64,000 bases of DNA from Molanna angustata (GCA_963576475.1 OY754986.1:10453321-10517320), one strand, 5' to 3'; counted from the first letter of the stretch, positions 1 through 11,890 are shown. Notes: generated from the letters alone by a model not told the origin. Numbers and translations are program-made.

Positions 1-414
1 TAGGTTAGGGCAAGATTGTTGTGAATCTGGAGTGATGATCGCCAACCTTCGTTAGGAGCGGCACAACATGTTCTTTTTTTTCATTTTCCCCTGTATAAGA
101 CGTCTATTTATTATTCTTTTAAGTAAGATTACTAAGTATCGAGTGGCGTTTATTTTTAAACCTACCCGTATAACTGAGCCTTTAAAAAGTTGTTTTGGAA
201 AACTCAACCGACGATTTGCTGACAACGATGTCAGACAACTCGGTTCAATTTGGGTATTTACCTCGGCGATAAGATCTAACCCAGTCTTTAAATAAAACCA
301 TACTAAATAATTGCCTCGATAGTATTACTTACTGTGGGCCGGTATTCGTGTTTAACAATGCTTCGCGAGATCTGAGGATAAAGTGAAAATAGCAACAATT
401 AAGGAAACGCGAAA
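1..414. other. AT-rich sequence, nothing recognised
   Basis: No protein family, repeat end or RNA gene is recognisable here. The longest open frames are short and low-complexity (Phe/Ile-rich). Confidence 0.6.
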
Positions 415-572
415 CCTGGGGGGCAAGTCCCGTCAAACATGGATATAATTATTATATGGAGTTCTATGATATCTTTAGATGCCATAGATCTCCATATGAT
501 AATTATATCCATGATATGGCTAATCATGAGGGTTTTAATTTCGCCAGTTGGACCAGACTTGCCCCCCCTGGT
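415..572. repeat. Imperfect inverted repeat (hairpin / MITE-like)
   Basis: Outer arms CCTGGGGGGCAAGTC (from 415) and GACTTGCCCCCCCTGG (ending 572) are inverted copies. An inner pair of 23-bp arms at 439-461 and 490-512 is complementary with one mismatch. The layout suggests a small fold-back insertion. No target duplication was found, so the exact ends are uncertain. Confidence 0.65.
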
Positions 573-1199
573 GAATTTATTCTTACATTTGGAGCAACAA
601 CAGCCAACAACACATCTATTAAAAGCTTACACAACTTAAAAATGGATTGCGGTCCTTTTTCCAATAAAAAATTCTTGAGGAGATGTTGTAGGGAAGTAAA
701 AATTTGTGGTTATATGTATTTTTGGATGATAAACTAAAAAAATATATATATCTCGATAACAGCGCCACCTATCTGTTCCAAAATATATCACATCTTGCAA
801 TCCGAAACCAGCTATACAAATTCAGAAAATTTCGTTGAAATCGGTTGGGATATTTCAGAGATTGGCGTCTACGAATTGAGGTACAATAAAAAAAATAAAA
901 AAGGGTTTTACTTAAACTAATCTTACAAGTATTAAACAAATTTTATTTTCAAAAATCTCTCGAAATAGAATTAAGTTATTTATTTCAAATACGTATCTTT
1001 TGAGGGTATCGGGGAAAAGATTTTCAAAATATACCATTTAGTCTACTATAGACTCTTGAGATTGTGATCAATCAATCCAATTTTTGAAATTTCTATAAAT
1101 TTTAATCGTGAAAATCTGTTTGTTTGAAAGTAAGCTGTTCGATCTAATTATAAGACATTGCCAGATATACAGATGAACATTTGATCGCACGCCCTTTTT
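573..1199. other. No gene seen
   Basis: AT-rich. A phrase near 825-850 (AAATTTCGTTGAAATCGG) resembles wording common in insect transposable elements, but no ends could be defined. Confidence 0.5.
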
Positions 1200-1400
1200 A
1201 CCGTATGGACAATTTCCCGTGAGGACAATTTACCGTGAGGACAATTTACCGTGGGAACAATTTACCGCACGAACAATTGACCGTGGGGACAGTTGGCCGT
1301 GTGGATAATTGACCGTGGGGACAGTTGATAGTACGGACAATTGACCGTGAGGACAATTTATCGTATGGACTATTGACCGGATGGACAATTCACCGTGGGG
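1200..1400. repeat. 16-bp minisatellite, 12 full units
   Basis: Twelve consecutive units of exactly 16 bp with consensus ACCGTGAGGACAATTT fill 1200-1391, followed by a 9-bp partial unit. Point changes are frequent but no unit has an indel. The core ACAATT and the 16-bp step recall the tandem repeats in the fold-back element near 36.2-37.0 kb. Confidence 0.9.
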
Positions 1401-1911
1401 AAACAATCTTTAATAACAGAAAAAAGTGCTTATTATTATTACCAGAAAGAATATCGTTCAAGAATTATTTTCTAAAAGAAATTATTTACTTTTTTCATGG
1501 ATTGTGTTTGCAGACTAGAATTTTCAGTCGAAATAGCTAATAACGGTTTTTTTTAACTATGGATTCCATTTTAAAAATCAGCATTCTGAAATGAGGGTAA
1601 TAATGGGAAAACGTGCAAATCGCGTCGTTTTGGTTTCGCGTGTTTTTACCATCGACAAGTATAAATTTCGTCTGTAAACTACGAAGTAAATAGACACGTT
1701 GGTAATGTACTGTACTGTACACGGGTAGTTAGCATTTTGAGCGGTTTATTGATTAGCATAATATAAAGTTTAAATGTCTACCAACAAGTAAAATATTCAC
1801 AGAAAACTGCTTGCGACGCAAGAGGATTCACTTGTAGTTAAAAAAATATTACCTCTATACAATACTGCTTTCTACATCATCATATATATGTATTCAAAAT
1901 GTATTAAATAA
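1401..1911. other. No gene seen
   Basis: AT-rich single-copy-looking sequence. No recognised coding region or repeat boundary. Confidence 0.5.
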
Positions 1912-1914
1912 TAA

Positions 1915-2590
1915 CAGTCTTACTAATAAAAATCTACTGCACACCCATTGACCAATGTTTTAGTTACACACCGTGTAAAGCCCGTGCAGCGATTATTTGA
2001 AAATCTAACTAATAAACGCTGCATAACGACTGTGTAGTTGCAACAAACATACAACAAAAAATAATCCGACAACGTTGTAATTTCGCACTCGCGCATGCGC
2101 AGAGCCGCCAGCCACCATCCGCCATTATAATCATGACGTTTGTCGTAGTTAATATTTTCATATGTTTTTCACATTTCAAAATAGGAATATGGAAAACAAA
2201 ACGAATAATTTCATCATACGAATATATATCCAAGCGAGCACCATTGTAGATATTATAAAAGAGCTGATTTTTTGCTCCTTTTCGCTCCTAAAATGCACAA
2301 TTATCGAGTATATAATAATTTATAAAGAGGTTTCGTCATATTATTCCAAGATATAACAATATAAACACGCAAATCAAAATCAAATTCGATTTTTGATACA
2401 TGAAATTTTTCTTAAAACACCGCTAAACTACCTAGAACAGGCGGGCAAGCGATGTGTAAAATTTGTATGAGAGATACACAGTCATTAAACAACTGATCAG
2501 CTATACAGCGTTTATTGGTAACGTTTTTGCCTACACAGGTGTTAAACGGTCGTGTAAATTTTACAACACGTTTTTACATTAGTAAGACTG
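1915..2590. mobile_element. MITE with TAA target duplication (PIF/Harbinger-like)
   Basis: Ends are CAGTCTTACTAAT (1915-1927) and its exact inverse ATTAGTAAGACTG (2578-2590), each flanked outside by TAA (1912-1914 and 2591-2593). Weaker inverted similarity continues about 130 bp inward, for example AATAAACGCTG on both sides. A 3-bp TWA duplication is typical of PIF/Harbinger. No transposase is present, so it is a non-autonomous derivative. Superfamily assignment is inferred from the target site only. Confidence 0.8.
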
Positions 2591-2867
2591 TAAGTATGTA
2601 CATTTAGATAAGTAGGTACAATAACATAATATATGTGGAAAGTTCAGTGTCGCCATAAACCACTCCTTTTGTACGTAAATTAAATAAATAAGAAAATAAA
2701 TAAATAAAAATACAAATTGTTCCAAAAAGTAGAGTCAAACGGATGTCTAGAGGTAGAGCACCCCTGGGGGTACCAGAATACCCCTATTATGCTTCGCGAT
2801 TTTTTGTACATTTTGAGTTATGATTTTTTTTATTCAAAGCAATAGGAGTACAAGCTGCTCCAATTGA

Positions 2868-3055
2868 TTATGAAGGGCTGCAATAGAGGGACACCTCATA
2901 ATAAGAAGACGTCAGATGTCATGGCTCCTCAACATTCGCGAGTGGACCGGCAGCAGAGACGTCGGCGAATTGTTCCGTACGGCGGTGGTTAGAGATGCCT
3001 TCTCAGCAGTGATAGGAGGGATCTGATATGGCACGAAGAAGAAGAATAAATAATA
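2868..3055 (+). mobile_element. 3' end of an RTE-like LINE (degraded)
   Basis: The + strand reads SWLLNIREWTGSRDVGELF followed by a RDAF...VIGGI ending and a (GAA)n tail. The pattern WL-NIREWTG-R...LFR-A--R--F--VI is the C-terminus of the LINE also seen at 14.43-14.76 kb and, inverted, at 60.35-60.80 kb. Only the last 50 or so codons remain. It is a dead-on-arrival 5'-truncated copy. Confidence 0.75.
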
Positions 3056-3110
3056 ATGCGTAGTGAGCAAAAATTAAAAGTTTTGTCTGAAGAAACCGTG
3101 TATAGTGTTT

Positions 3111-3590
3111 GTTTTTTACTCCTCACTAACCCAAGAGGATATAGTGCGGAGTTATATGATTTTTTTTTTATTTTATTCTGAATGTTTCATCAAAATGTAT
3201 CTGTGTGTGCTATGTACGGCATGTTTATTTTACTTTATCGGTTAAAGACAAATATGTATATAGGTATAATACTCGCTTAGACCCCATTATATTTTGAAGG
3301 ATATCTGAATAGTGCTTCTCAATTTTTTTAACTGTCATATAGTGACCCCAAGCCCAGGAAACTTAAAATTGGAAATTTTTATTTTCAAATTGGTAAAAAG
3401 GCACATCGCTTTCATAAAATGGCATTGAAGAGTAATCGAAATGTTTCATAATAAAATATTTAAATAAAAAATAATTTAACAGACTCATTTCATGAAAATG
3501 CCGAATATTTTCTAAACGAAATTTGAATATTTTATAGAATGACTTGATAGTGAGGAGTTTAGCGTTGGCCACAACCCACTCGTTTTTATA
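3111..3590 (+). mobile_element. CCTC element, copy 1 (asymmetric non-autonomous element)
   Basis: Begins with a terminal hairpin ACTCCTCACTA...TAGTGCGGAGT (3118-3152) and ends with TAGCGTTGGCCACAACCC then ACTCGTTTTTA. Homologous copies lie at 4601-5157, 28198-28668 and 52406-52800, all inverted relative to this one. No coding capacity. The two ends are not inverted copies apart from an internal ACTCCTCACTA/TAGTGAGGAGT pair. Class unknown. Confidence 0.75.
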
Positions 3591-4093
3591 TTATTTTATG
3601 TCAGATGGAGAGGAAATGAAATCACGCAAAGTATGACCTCAATTTATGCAAATACGATAAAAACAAAAGTATAAAGGGGGGACGGATGAAGGAAGGAATG
3701 GGCAGGTCTAAGAGGAACGCAATCCGCATTAATGTCACGTACGTTAACCGTGAAATGGGAAATAATAATGAACGTAAACAAATAACAGCCCCTAACAAAC
3801 AAGCTGATGTTTTTTATTCAAGCAACGAAGTATGGTTCCCGCAAAAGAATCACATAACATATGAGCATTATAGACGTGTCTGCTCTAACTAATTTATTAC
3901 ACGCAGCATACAGAAAAATAATACGATAAAAATATCAGCATATTACATTTGGAGCCTACTACACAGATTGCAGATCTGTAATTGTTCTCTCTGTAGCCTT
4001 GGCCCCAAAAGCAGCGCGCAGGGGTTTTAACGGGAAGGCGAAATTTGCTTTTTTAGACGGACACGATCTTCAGCAATTAAAAACATAATTGAG
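3591..4093. other. No gene seen
   Basis: No recognisable family. Contains a purine-rich stretch near 3676-3720 and nothing else of note. Confidence 0.5.
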
Positions 4094-4290
4094 AAGATGA
4101 CAAGTCTAGAAATTAGACTTGGCGTGACTCAGAAACATTTTTTTTTTGTAATATTTTCTTCTTCTTCTTCTTCTTCTTATTTTAGGTTGACACCTGTTTT
4201 TTTCAGGAACTTTGCCCGTCCCTCAAGGCCAGGTCCTGTAATATTTTATTTTTTATTATTTTTCAATAAAAAAAAAGATGTAGGTCTTTC
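4094..4290 (+). mobile_element. 3' UTR tail of a CR1-like LINE
   Basis: Starts with GACAAGTCTAGAAATTAG then ACTTGGCGTGACTCAG and ends TTTTTCAATAAAAAAA. The same tail follows LINE coding sequence at 42.8, 46.4 and 49.7 kb and occurs inverted at 63.3 kb. A (CTT)n run lies inside at about 4158-4178. The inverted pair CAAGTCTAGAAATTAGACTTG can form a hairpin just before the tail. Confidence 0.75.
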
Positions 4291-4600
4291 CGAGCATCTG
4301 ATATATCACTCTGTTTAGGGGGTTTTTGTAAGTATCTGCATTGGTGAGCTAAACAAATAGTTTGTGTATACATTTTGTAAGGCGAAACATTCACTATTGC
4401 GAGAGAGTCTTGGCGGTACACGCAAATGAAGCTGTGACAAAAGACGAGGACAATATACTGCACAATTCAGTAATCTATGAAAAAAAGGAAGATCAGCTAC
4501 TTACTACTCTCCTTATCTCTACGTCGTACAGATTTTTTTTAATACTATGCATACATTGATAGACATATTATAACAATTGCGTCAATACACCACTAGGTAA
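4291..4600. other. No gene seen
   Basis: No recognised feature between the LINE tail and the next CCTC element. Confidence 0.5.
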
Positions 4601-5157
4601 AGCGAGTGGGTTGTGGCCAACGCTAAACTCCTCACAAACAAGTCATTCTATAAAGTATTCAAATTTTGTATGGAAAATTTCCAACATTTACATGAGTTTG
4701 TTAAATTATTTTTTATTTAAATATTTTATTATGAAAACTTGATAACTCTTCAATGCCATTTTATGAAAGCGATGTGCCTTTTTACGAATTTGAAAACAAA
4801 AATTTCAAATTTTAAGTTTCCTGAGCTTGGGGTCACTTTGAAATATTTGACAGTTAAAAAAATTGAGAAGCACTATTCATATATCGTTCAAAATCTAATG
4901 GGATCTAATCGAGTATAAGATATACATATTTGCAAAATTTGAATAGAATCGAATGAGTACTTTAGTCTATAATCGATAAAGTAAAAAATGAACACGCCGT
5001 ACATAGCACACACACACACACACAGATACATTGTGATGAAACTTTCAGAATACAATCTCAGCATGATACTAGTTGATAATCTGCAAAAAAAAATACCCTT
5101 AAAAATTGCGAAATCATAACTCCCCACTATCACCTTGTGTTAGTGAGGAGTAAAAAA
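4601..5157 (-). mobile_element. CCTC element, copy 2
   Basis: Inverted copy of the 3111-3590 element. It starts GCGAGTGGGTTGTGGCC and ends with the terminal hairpin seen here as ACTCCCCACTA-type arms (5119-5152). A short (CA)n run at about 5008-5023 lies where copy 1 has TGTGTGTG. It is about 70 bp longer than copy 1. Confidence 0.75.
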
Positions 5158-5455
5158 CTTCCATTTATTTTTCCAGATATTTTTGCCTTCTTGAATTTAA
5201 AAGATAATATATTGCTCTACGCGTTATAATTTATTGGAAATGTAAGATAAATGTCATAAATCGGGGTATGCTTGTTATTTTTCTACAATAATACATACAG
5301 AACATAATTAAAAAGTTAATAAATATTTTTCCTCATTAATATCCAAATTATCGAAGTTATTTTTATTTTTAATGATTCGTTTTGTAATTATGATGCAATA
5401 TTAAAATGAAAAAAATAGGTAGGTACGCTAGCAGCAGGCGCCCCCTTAATCATTT
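5158..5455. mobile_element. Half copy of a TTAA fold-back MITE
   Basis: Similar to the right arm of the element at 41878-42552 (shared phrases ATCGGGGTATGC, TTTTTCTACAA, GGCAGCAG- type end). It finishes with C-rich sequence against TTAA at 5456-5459. The matching left arm is missing. The left edge abuts the CCTC element, so the deletion probably happened at that junction. Confidence 0.65.
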
Positions 5456-5487
5456 CTATTAGTGCAAGGCTAACCAAACTCGAGTGA

Positions 5488-5702
5488 ACTATATTTTATT
5501 TTATTTTTACATTACTTCTCGGGCAACTAACATGTACTATGTAAAATATTAATTTAACACGCACCCAATAACAAGTTGTCACATTCTGGAAACTAATGAT
5601 ATTAATCGCCTCTCAGATCCAGACTGAAAACACAATTAAAACCCGGGACCTTTGGATTGGCAGCCAGATACCTAACCAACTGAACCACGAATGCCGACAT
5701 AT
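5488..5702 (-). mobile_element. tRNA-derived SINE, family 1
   Basis: Antisense copy. The tRNA-like head carries the B-box region (here CCCGGGACCT on the + strand). The body contains ATCCAGACTGAAAACAC, and the tail is an A/T-rich run at the left. The better copy at 6903-7146 shows the full arrangement. Confidence 0.8.
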
Positions 5703-6069
5703 TTTATTTTATTTAATTAAGCACAGACACAGGCATGAATGCCCAAATATTACTGCGCATAATAGTTTATATATGGGAAGTACACATCATAATAAGAATT
5801 GTTTGTAGGTATATATCAATTTCCTACCTACACTACATTATGCAGTGTACGGAAGATGCAGTGTCTATTTTACATGTATATACCTAATTACCTATTATGT
5901 TGCGGGTGGATGTTACATAGTAAGTTTAGAGTTGTAGATTCAAAGATTAAACAAATGAAACATGAAAATCAAACAATAATTAAACATGAGAAAATGAACA
6001 GAGAAGTTATACATAAATTTATACAAAAGAATTAACTGGGATATTATGTGTTTTTTTAAAGTTAATTTG

Positions 6070-6800
6070 GAGTTTATTTATTTATTTATTATTTTCATCA
6101 ACGGCTAAATAGCCTTTTACAAGTACATACAAAATAAACTAGTATAATCACGTTTAATACATACATACAATAATATAATAAAATAAAACAAAAAGAGATG
6201 TATAAATGTACGAAATATCTACCAGAACATTTTTTGCATATTATATCTAAACATTTTTTAAAGAAACAAATATCAAAAACAAAAAGAAACAAAAATAGCA
6301 TATATAAATTATATACCTAGGTATAAAGTAAAATCAAAAGTGTCATTAAAAAAGAATGAAACATAAGAACAGTTGAAAAATAAGCCATGAAACTAAATAT
6401 AAATTCAAAATAAAAGAGTAATTGATAAAATAATAATAACATCTTATAGGGAAATAAAATTGACATTTTGCATCAAGAAATATTGATGCAATAAGTTTCT
6501 ATATTTTGTCAATAACAAGTAATAAATATCGCCTAGAATATGGAGAATATGTCAATATTATTAATTTGATGAACTGAGTTGTATATTCTGATTAAGCGAG
6601 GAATTGGAGAGAAATAACCGATATACGTATTAAAGAATTTTAAGTGAAAAATATTTCTAATTGTGGTATTTCTAAGTGGTACTGTTATTTGAATTTGTGG
6701 AAGGATATTTGGTACATCTAACTGATAAGAAGATACACCAGCCTGTCATTATAACATTCAAATCGATGGCTTATCCCCTGTCTAAAAACCAAAATTCGTG
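6070..6800 (-). mobile_element. CR1-like LINE 3' portion (degraded)
   Basis: Read on the minus strand, 6800-6540 encodes reverse-transcriptase C-terminal sequence such as RFECYNDRLVYLL, followed after a small deletion by a segment reading NILPQIQITVPLRN-like. The rest is 3' UTR ending in a (AAAT)n tail at 6070-6095, with a GGCTATTTAGCCG hairpin at about 6101-6115. A sister copy is at 63.13-64.0 kb. Confidence 0.7.
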
Positions 6801-6902
6801 ATATGCTTGTACTATAGGTAAAGGAAATCGGAAGGGGCAGGATTCGAACTCGCGATCACTGGATCACTAACCCAACGCGCTAACCGCTCTGCCACCACCA
6901 TA
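6801..6902 (-). mobile_element. tRNA-derived SINE, family 2 (head)
   Basis: The minus strand reads GGTGGCAGAGCGGTTAGCGC (A box) and GAGTTCGAATCCTGCC (B box). It lacks a paired acceptor stem and a terminator run, so it is a SINE head and not a tRNA gene. The same head occurs at 9.6, 27.8, 28.2 and 61.3 kb. Confidence 0.8.
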
Positions 6903-7146
6903 TTGCTTATTTATTTATTTATTTATTTATTTATTACTTCTCCGACAACTAACAGGTACTATGTCAAATAATAATTTGACATGCACCCAATAACAATTTG
7001 CCACATTCTGGAGACTTACGATATTAATCGTCTCACAGATCCAGACTGAAAACACAATTAAAAACTGTGTCTCCACAGGGAATCGAACCCGGGACCTTTG
7101 AATCAGCAGTCAGATACCCAACGAACTGAGACACGAAGGCCGACAT
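6903..7146 (-). mobile_element. tRNA-derived SINE, family 1 (most complete copy)
   Basis: In the minus orientation: tRNA-like head with GGTCCCGGGTTCGATTCCC as B box, then GGAGACACAG, a body with TCAGTCTGGATCTG, and an (AAAT)n tail at 6903-6935. About 240 bp. Fragments of the same family are at 5488, 8669 and 9140. Confidence 0.88.
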
Positions 7147-7185
7147 GTCTACAGATTATTGGTCTGTAACTAAAGATTATTATGA

Positions 7186-8181
7186 CTAGTTGCATGTAAC
7201 ACATGAGATCCAACTGTCGATGGCGATAGTATGCATAGTCAAAGAATACGTACCAAACTATAAACAACCCAAATTAATAAATATTTTAAGATATTTTATT
7301 TTCTATATAAAACATGTAGGTATGTTTGTCAGGATAGGATAGTATGGAGGTCAGTCTGTTTTTCCTACACAGAATATGAAAACAGCATGATGCTATGTAT
7401 GTATGTTTGGAGATAGTATCAAACTATTAGGTAAGTCTTCTTACATATTGTGTATAGGCGACTACCATACAAATTGTTTGAAGTGATGTCGTCACTAAAT
7501 TAATTTTTTTATAAAAATTGTTAAAAAAAAATGAGATTTACTTCTAGAATATTAATATTTTTTATAGAAAATTAAATTATCTAGTTGGGGTGTTTCGACT
7601 TATTTTAAAATATTTGGAATTTTTAAAATATTTGGAAATTTAGGCAGTTAAACTCATAAATTTATCATAAAAAAATATTTTTCTTAATAAAAAATGTTTG
7701 AGAAACCCTGGAAATTTTTTGAAAAAACTAATATGAGATTTTGTATTTTTCTATGTTTATACCAATTTTCAGCGTTCTTTCTTTTATGGTTTCTGAGATA
7801 TATGGAAAAATAAAGTAAAAATTCAAAAGTTGATAACCCCTGACTGAAACAGAAATTAAAAATTCTGAGTATAAAAGTTTTGTAGGCCTAGAACTGTTTG
7901 TATATTCTGAAATTTTGGGCTCTGTGAATAGAGCGGATCAAAAGTTATAAGGGGGGGACAGACAGACACACAGACACACAAAACTCACATAAAATGTTCT
8001 ACTCCGAGTTCTGAGTAAATCCATGTATGGGAACATATATGCTGCGAGGCTTCTAGTTGGTGTTATTAGCATGCAAAAAGTCCACTACACCATACAAAAT
8101 GTTCCTTCGTACACGCATCTTGACTTAATAATGTCGATTCATTCAGAGAATTGAATTCTCATGAACGAATCGACAATTGGA
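7186..8181 (-). mobile_element. Non-autonomous Helitron, copy A (subfamily 1)
   Basis: On the minus strand it ends CATGTAACACATGAG-type hairpin then CTAG followed by T (7185-7189 on +). The 5' end TCCAATTGTCGAT is at 8181. The palindrome GAGAATTGAATTCTC lies next to the 5' end. The internal (CA)n seed is short (7961-7980). It has no coding capacity. The base outside the 5' end has decayed from the expected A. Confidence 0.88.
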
Positions 8182-8660
8182 ACACAAGTAATAATTCATA
8201 CGAACATCGATATTGAATAGATGAGTTCCTTTGAAAATGATAATTCAAACACGATGAACAATGGAAATTACTGGGGTTTATTATCGAGTGGAGAGGAAGA
8301 AGAAGAAAACAGATATAATGGGGAGAGGGGGGTCGGGGGAAGTGAAAGGTTTCTCTTGCGTCACGTCACATCAAAAGCCATACAAAATGTCTATCCGCTG
8401 AGTTGACATTTTAAATAAAAGCTCTGGGAGAAGGCAGGCAGTCGGATCCCGGAGTGAGAATGGGGTCAGAATGGGTGACTTTGGTGAGGGACTCGAAAGA
8501 ACTTCTCAGTGTGATGCTGACAGGGGGATATTGCTTCCAGTACAGAGGAGTATCATGGATGAAACGACAATAATCGTCGAGTCGATAGCTCTCACCGAGG
8601 TCAAAACCATAAAATTCAACAAACACTTTATAATAATATCCTATTTTTTGTGTTAACAGA
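8182..8660. other. Unidentified, weak coding-like composition
   Basis: 8400-8610 is less AT-rich than its surroundings and open in several frames on both strands. I recognise no family. It could be an old transposon or an isolated exon, but no splice-site or homology argument can be made. Confidence 0.3.
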
Positions 8661-8668
8661 GTACAAAT

Positions 8669-8724
8669 CCATTTTATTTAATTTTATGTAGCTTCTCGGG
8701 CAACTAACAGATATTATGTCAAAA
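8669..8724 (-). mobile_element. SINE family 1 fragment (tail side)
   Basis: GCTTCTCGGGCAACTAACAG followed by ATATTATGTCAAA matches the tail-side body of the 6903-7146 SINE. The remainder is missing. Confidence 0.65.
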
Positions 8725-8735
8725 AAAACATATTT

Positions 8736-9135
8736 GCGCTATGCGCAGCTCACTTGATCTATCGAGTTATTTGCCGATCGAGCTATTTTTCAAATTAAAA
8801 TAATAAATAAATATTGTTTTCTTTTGATTATTAACTGTATAAGTTGTGGAAACAACAATATTATGTAATCCAGAATGACTATGTGACCAGTACCCCAATA
8901 AATATCATCTAATGAAGCAATGATATGGCGGTTAAATTTCATTTGTGTTCATTTAGGCCCTTCTTTACCTTGTGGTAATTATCATTACATATACATACAT
9001 AATTACTTCATTTAATAATGTGAAAACATATGCACCTATATAGTCAAATGGTAGACAATAGAATTACGAATAATTGTTTGTAAAACTGAGACTACCAAGT
9101 GAATCAAGGAGTTCACGGAGAGAAAAAGAAGGATT
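8736..9135. other. No gene seen
   Basis: AT-rich, no recognised feature. Confidence 0.5.
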
Positions 9136-9139
9136 CAAA

Positions 9140-9320
9140 TAGATTTACCGATTCCCGGTGGAGACACAGTTTTAAATTGTGTTTTCAGTCTGGATCTATG
9201 AGTCGATAAAATGTATATGTCTCCAAATTGTCGCAACTTGTTATTGGATACGTGTTAAATTAATATTTGACATAGTGACTGTTATTGTTACCTGAGAATC
9301 AGGAAAAAATAATAAAATTG
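9140..9320 (+). mobile_element. SINE family 1, sense copy lacking most of the tRNA head
   Basis: Begins near GATTCCCGGTGGAGACACAG and continues with GTGTTTTCAGTCTGG and TTTGACATAGTG, in the same order as the antisense copy at 6903-7146. The 5' half of the head is missing or decayed. Confidence 0.75.
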
Positions 9321-9466
9321 ATGACAAATAATAACAGGGTTGCTATTGTTAATACATATATATTTTCTATAGGTACCTACATAAATGTTTTAATATGGAC
9401 AATTTAAATAAATATATAACTATGTCTAAGTAGGTCCAAAGTCTTTAAAAATCTTCCTTTTTTTAA

Positions 9467-9632
9467 TTGAACATTATGTCTTTGATACAAGTACATAATA
9501 TACATCCTCATACATGCCCTAAATTAGGCATAAACGATTTTCCTATACGTGAACGAAATCGGCCATGGCGAAATTCGAATTCGCAACCTCTGGATTGCAA
9601 ATCCAGCGCGCTAACCGCTTTGCCACCAACCT
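9467..9632 (-). mobile_element. tRNA-derived SINE, family 2
   Basis: The minus strand shows GGTGGCAAAGCGGTTAGCGC (A box), GGTTGCGAATTCGAATTTCG (B box) and a body ending GTATGAGGATGTATATTATG. The body phrase ATGAGGATGTA recurs in the copies at 27.9 and 61.4 kb, which supports one family. Confidence 0.8.
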
Positions 9633-9639
9633 ATCTAAA

Positions 9640-11890
9640 GAATTCATAAAAAAAAAAAAATAAGTCATTTTTTCGATGTTAGGACATAATATATGAGAAG
9701 ATTTCCAATATAGAACAACGTTGCTTTCATTTCTCTCTGTCACGTTAGGCACATGGCGTGATTGTATGTTGTTGAATTTGAAACCAGACTGCGACATAAA
9801 TGTTGATTATGGCACGACCTTGAAGACCTACGTTCAAGTAAACAACAACATGTAGGTATCAAAGAAGAAACAATGGTGTTTAGTGAGGCTTGGAGTAATC
9901 AATATATGTATAACTAGCAGAGACACACGGAGATGTTGAGTCGATCAAATTAGCAAATTAATGTACTGTGGCGTGGCGACCTTCAGATGATGTGAATCCA
10001 TCGTCGTACACAATGGATACAGACAGACAACAGCACAATGATGGCTGGCGGTCGTCATGTTGAATAAAAAAAATGTCACAAAACTCGGACAATGCTACGG
10101 GATTAATGGAAAAACAGATTATGCTTGTTGAAAAAGGCTACGAATATCAACCGCACCCATTAGCATAAAAATCTATGCAACATGAATTCAACAAAAACAA
10201 ACTCCAGGAGAAAATGACCAAATAAAATGTGTGGTATTATAAAATTCCTTGAACTTTTAAAATAAATAAATTCGTTAACAAATTTCTTCTAAATAACGAG
10301 TGTTCCCAGCTGAGAAACTAGATATACATATGTGATAGTTTTAATTGGTTAAGATAATAAACTAATCAAACGCATACACATTATTTTAAGAAGACACAAA
10401 AATCGCTGATAGCAAAGAGTTCAGTGAAGTCTACAAATATTTGACACTGAATTCAATAAAAAGAATACTCGATTTATTAAAAAAAATCTGCCGAAAAGAA
10501 AGAAAATACACAAAATGCTTGTGAGATTTTTCGAAATTTTATTTCGAACGTAACTGTAACCAGACATCCGATTGAAAATAACTTAATTCAAAGATTTGCA
10601 GGTGGGTGCACATAATTGTAAAATGATTAATTAATAAAGATAATACTTTAAAATAATTAAACCTTGGTGGATATACAGAATAGAACACACCAACATTTTT
10701 TCTCCATTCGCAACATCCAAAAAAACTCGCCCGCGTTCCACAAGGATCGTGGGCGGACCAAATTAACAGACACAACAATATCGATGTTTAATTTTGACGT
10801 TGAGTGTATATGCACATTAAAATAATGACGAAATAGATTTATTTATTACTTTAGACATCAAATTGATTGCTACATCGATAAACACAAATATTAATATTTT
10901 AAGAGTAAACGTATTGCAACATAGTTCCTACACATTGCCGCATACAATTAAAACTAGACCATTTGCGAAAGAATCGAACTGATTTCAAAAACAAAATAGG
11001 TGAATCAATTTTCATATTGGAAATGAAATAAATATCCAGTAAAACAAGGATTGAAGTGAGGAATTCGACACCTATTTTAAGTTCCCATTTATAAAAATCG
11101 AATAGATCTCTGGTACAACTCGGGATTTAATGCACGTAGAAATTTTTACGAGGTGGCATTTTATACCCTACTCGGATAGAAAATTTATGGCGCAAATGTA
11201 AAGTGCAGCAAACTACTTGTATTTAATATGTAATAAACATTTCACCTGTCCGATAAGACAGGAGCATGAACGAGATTGAACATGGTTCACAAGCAAAAAT
11301 ATTAACTTCTCAAGCCAAGAATTATAAACTGACCTTATAATGCAGGTGATTTCTGAGAAGCTTATTTAGTTTATGTAAGACCAAAAGATTCATAAATTTA
11401 TGTGATGGTTTTGTAATAAAAACTCCGTGATATCTCACTAGTTACTTATGATGGTTCAGAGGTCAAAATACGTCCATAATTCATTGAATTTTTATGTTTG
11501 AAAATGTATTGGGTCTGATCTATGATAAAAAACATATATTTTATTCATCAAGGGGTTTTCTTTTCACATATTTCAAAGTGTAACTGTTTAAAGACCATTT
11601 CACAGTAGATTATGTATTATTATTTAACATGTTCTGTATTTGAATTTAAAACAACTGCGATTGATTCTACGTGTTTGAAATTGGCAATATGAAAGTAAAC
11701 GACTTTTTTTACGTGAAATATTTTTTATTTACTCATAAATTTTAACTTTTTACAATGCTTTACTTCCATTTTGACACGATTCGAGAGCTCTTTTAGCTAC
11801 TTTTTTATCGCGGACAAGTTTTGGAATAGGTATTCATTGTCTGGCGGAATTTCTTTTACGAATTCTTCCTCTTCAACATAGGAACTACTT
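9640..11890. other. Long featureless stretch
   Basis: No gene, repeat end or RNA found. AT-rich with many short unrelated open frames. Confidence 0.5.

Noticed and set aside
1..20. TAGGTTAGGG at the window start as telomere repeat
   Set aside because: Only one and a half TTAGG-like words, with no array.
7361..7420. (GTAT)n and TACCTACC words as CRISPR-like or telomeric repeats
   Set aside because: They are low-copy simple words common in this genome. There are no regular spacers and no TTAGG arrays anywhere in the window.
8411..8656. Possible isolated exon
   Set aside because: Both strands are open in this less AT-rich stretch. No family, splice context or repeat partner can be shown, so no gene is called.
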